Assembly (NCBI RefSeq): GCF_025362475.1
Contig: NZ_JANYGH010000067.1
Location: forward strand, 1 to 64,000
From: Mucilaginibacter sp.
Lineage (GTDB): Bacteria > Bacteroidota > Bacteroidia > Sphingobacteriales > Sphingobacteriaceae
Direction of reading: 5' to 3'
DNA length: 64,000 bases
A program made the position numbers and the translations under genes. The notes under the pieces are model-generated. The model searched no databases. It saw only the letters and a program-made list of their open reading frames with translations, and was not told the DNA's origin. Shown here in pieces: positions 62,938 through 64,000 of the stretch (position 1 is its first letter; each line of letters starts with the position of its first letter).

Positions 62938-64000
62938 TAAGTGGGATAACGACTTAAGTGACCGCATCAGGGAGGTGTTTGATAATTACGAAGACACCAC
63001 CGCTGATGAAGGCTGGCTGCTACTCAGGGAAAGATTCCCTGTGAAGGAGAAGAAGCGCCCCGTGGTTTGGCTATGGCGGGCAAGCGCTGCAGCGGGTTTG
63101 CTGTTATTTTTAGGTATAGGTATTTGGATGATGGGCAAAAAACAGCCTGCCAATACCATAGCTGTGCAGCCATTAAAGCATCAGGCACAACCGCATAAAG
63201 TTACACCTGCTGATACTTCAACCCAATTAGCAACAAATACACCTGTTACCATAAAAAGCAATCCTGCCGATACAATAACATCAACACCGGGCAGCATAGC
63301 TAACAATAGTTATGCATCTAATAAAAAAACCGAGGGCCATAATACCGGGGTTTCTGCAGCTACAAAAACACAAAATATTATTGCTAATATCAATCAATCA
63401 AATATAGGTCAATCAAAAAAAGCGGCTGTAACCGCACCAATTACTAACCCTTCTTCAGTAATTACAAATAGCGGCATCGATGATCAACCTATAGCCACAC
63501 AACCTGCAAAAAAACAAAATTCAAATTCAAACTCAATTCCACCCGTAAAAGGGCCAGATAGTGTTAAAACAATTGCACCAGCAACTGATGCGCAATACGC
63601 CGTTAATGCCCCTGCAAATACGGCAATAATTACAACGCCCGTTGCCAAATCAAATAATGCCAATCAACAGCCAACCCGTGTTAAACCTTCATCGGCCAGC
63701 GCCATGGAGAAAATGCTTGCAGCCGACGATTCCAGGGCTCCAAAAGCTAAAGATATGGTTGATGATAAAAAAGTAAAATTCGGTATTTATGCCGCTACTT
63801 TTTTCAACTATGCCAAAGGCAGTGCTAACCAGGTAAACGCAGGAGCAGGTTTTACATCTGATATAAAGCTTAGCAAAAACCTTAAACTCTCAACCGGCGT
63901 AGCTCTGGCACAAAATACCTTAAGATATAATACCGCTACCCCGCCCAACAACAACGCGGCCCGTGCGGTAACCTTTGCAGTAACAGCTCAGGATAACATG
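62930..64000 (+). CDS. membrane-anchored partner of the sigma factor with C-terminal beta-barrel (partial)
   Basis: The gene runs off the window; 357 codons are visible. Residues 1-45 are cytoplasmic and charged (DDKWDNDLSDRIREVFDNY). One TM at about 46-68 follows, then a very long Thr/Asn/Gln/Pro-rich linker (about 70-280), and from about 281 (VKFGIYAATFFNYAKG) a barrel-type domain with alternating strands. No FecR or zinc anti-sigma motif is seen, but the position and the cytoplasmic head suggest an anti-sigma role. It could span from the inner membrane to the outer membrane. Confidence 0.8.
   Translation, partial: MDDKWDNDLSDRIREVFDNYEDTTADEGWLLLRERFPVKEKKRPVVWLWRASAAAGLLLFLGIGIWMMGKKQPANTIAVQPLKHQAQPHKVTPADTSTQLATNTPVTIKSNPADTITSTPGSIANNSYASNKKTEGHNTGVSAATKTQNIIANINQSNIGQSKKAAVTAPITNPSSVITNSGIDDQPIATQPAKKQNSNSNSIPPVKGPDSVKTIAPATDAQYAVNAPANTAIITTPVAKSNNANQQPTRVKPSSASAMEKMLAADDSRAPKAKDMVDDKKVKFGIYAATFFNYAKGSANQVNAGAGFTSDIKLSKNLKLSTGVALAQNTLRYNTATPPNNNAARAVTFAVTAQDNM

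Overview
The window looks like a chromosomal segment of a Sphingobacteriaceae-type member of the Bacteroidota, with Mucilaginibacter or Pedobacter as the best guess. The support is moderate-to-low GC, Bacteroidota promoter elements (TAnnTTTG) lying very close to start codons, few recognisable Shine-Dalgarno sites, and family content typical of that group (DUF1080, DUF5009, DUF885, DUF3179, DUF2027/Smr, YtxH, M1 peptidase, FtsK-LolA). There are no rRNA or tRNA genes, no CRISPR array, no transposase and no phage genes. Nearly all of it is ordinary chromosome.

Layout. 0.1-9.6 kb: an ABC permease, a GAF histidine kinase, a NUDIX-type regulator, a DUF2027/Smr protein, a DUF892-like protein, an exported M1 peptidase, a YtxH stress protein and a cold-shock protein. 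10-14 kb: a HAD hydrolase, a lipoprotein, then aspartokinase and diaminopimelate decarboxylase on the minus strand. 14.3-17 kb: the most accessory-looking stretch, with a zinc-ribbon mini-protein, a two-gene envelope operon (beta-barrel plus double-TM protein) and a small gene that looks frameshifted. 17-27 kb: exported enzymes (DUF885, PD40 propeller, serine hydrolase, DUF3179, AhpD-like, PQQ-type propeller, acetolactate decarboxylase) and an AraC regulator. 27-37 kb: DsbA/FrnE, an MFS transporter, a MutS-like ATPase, a sterol desaturase, a DUF5009 acyltransferase, a pseudouridine synthase and a DEAD-box helicase with DUF1456. 37-44 kb: ftsK-lolA, an ankyrin protein, DUF1080, rlmF and a MazG-like protein. 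44-54 kb: an H1-like protein, VOC, AraC, a large PAS kinase with a C-terminal SpoIIAA/STAS-like domain, cysC plus a sulfotransferase, holA, an orphan HsdR-N nuclease domain and a hybrid kinase. 54-64 kb: valS, a gene-free 0.86 kb, an MBL-rhodanese protein, mnmD, an outer-membrane protein, mazG, a lipoprotein, and an ECF sigma factor overlapping a membrane-anchored, beta-barrel-ended partner that runs off the window.

Functional links that can be argued from position are: CysC making PAPS for the adjacent sulfotransferase; aspartokinase and LysA in the lysine/DAP branch; FtsK with LolA; AhpD-like with DUF3179 (no intergenic base); the DEAD-box helicase with DUF1456; and the sigma factor with its overlapping membrane partner.

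The most unusual signal is at repeat level. Several short dispersed, often palindromic sequences recur across the window. One family (ends like GTTGCGGGT / ACACGCAAC) sits in frame inside two housekeeping genes, valS and lysA, where it encodes nearly the same peptide, ATGNTQ[HP]AT. I did not find a clear defence system, biosynthetic cluster or mobile element.
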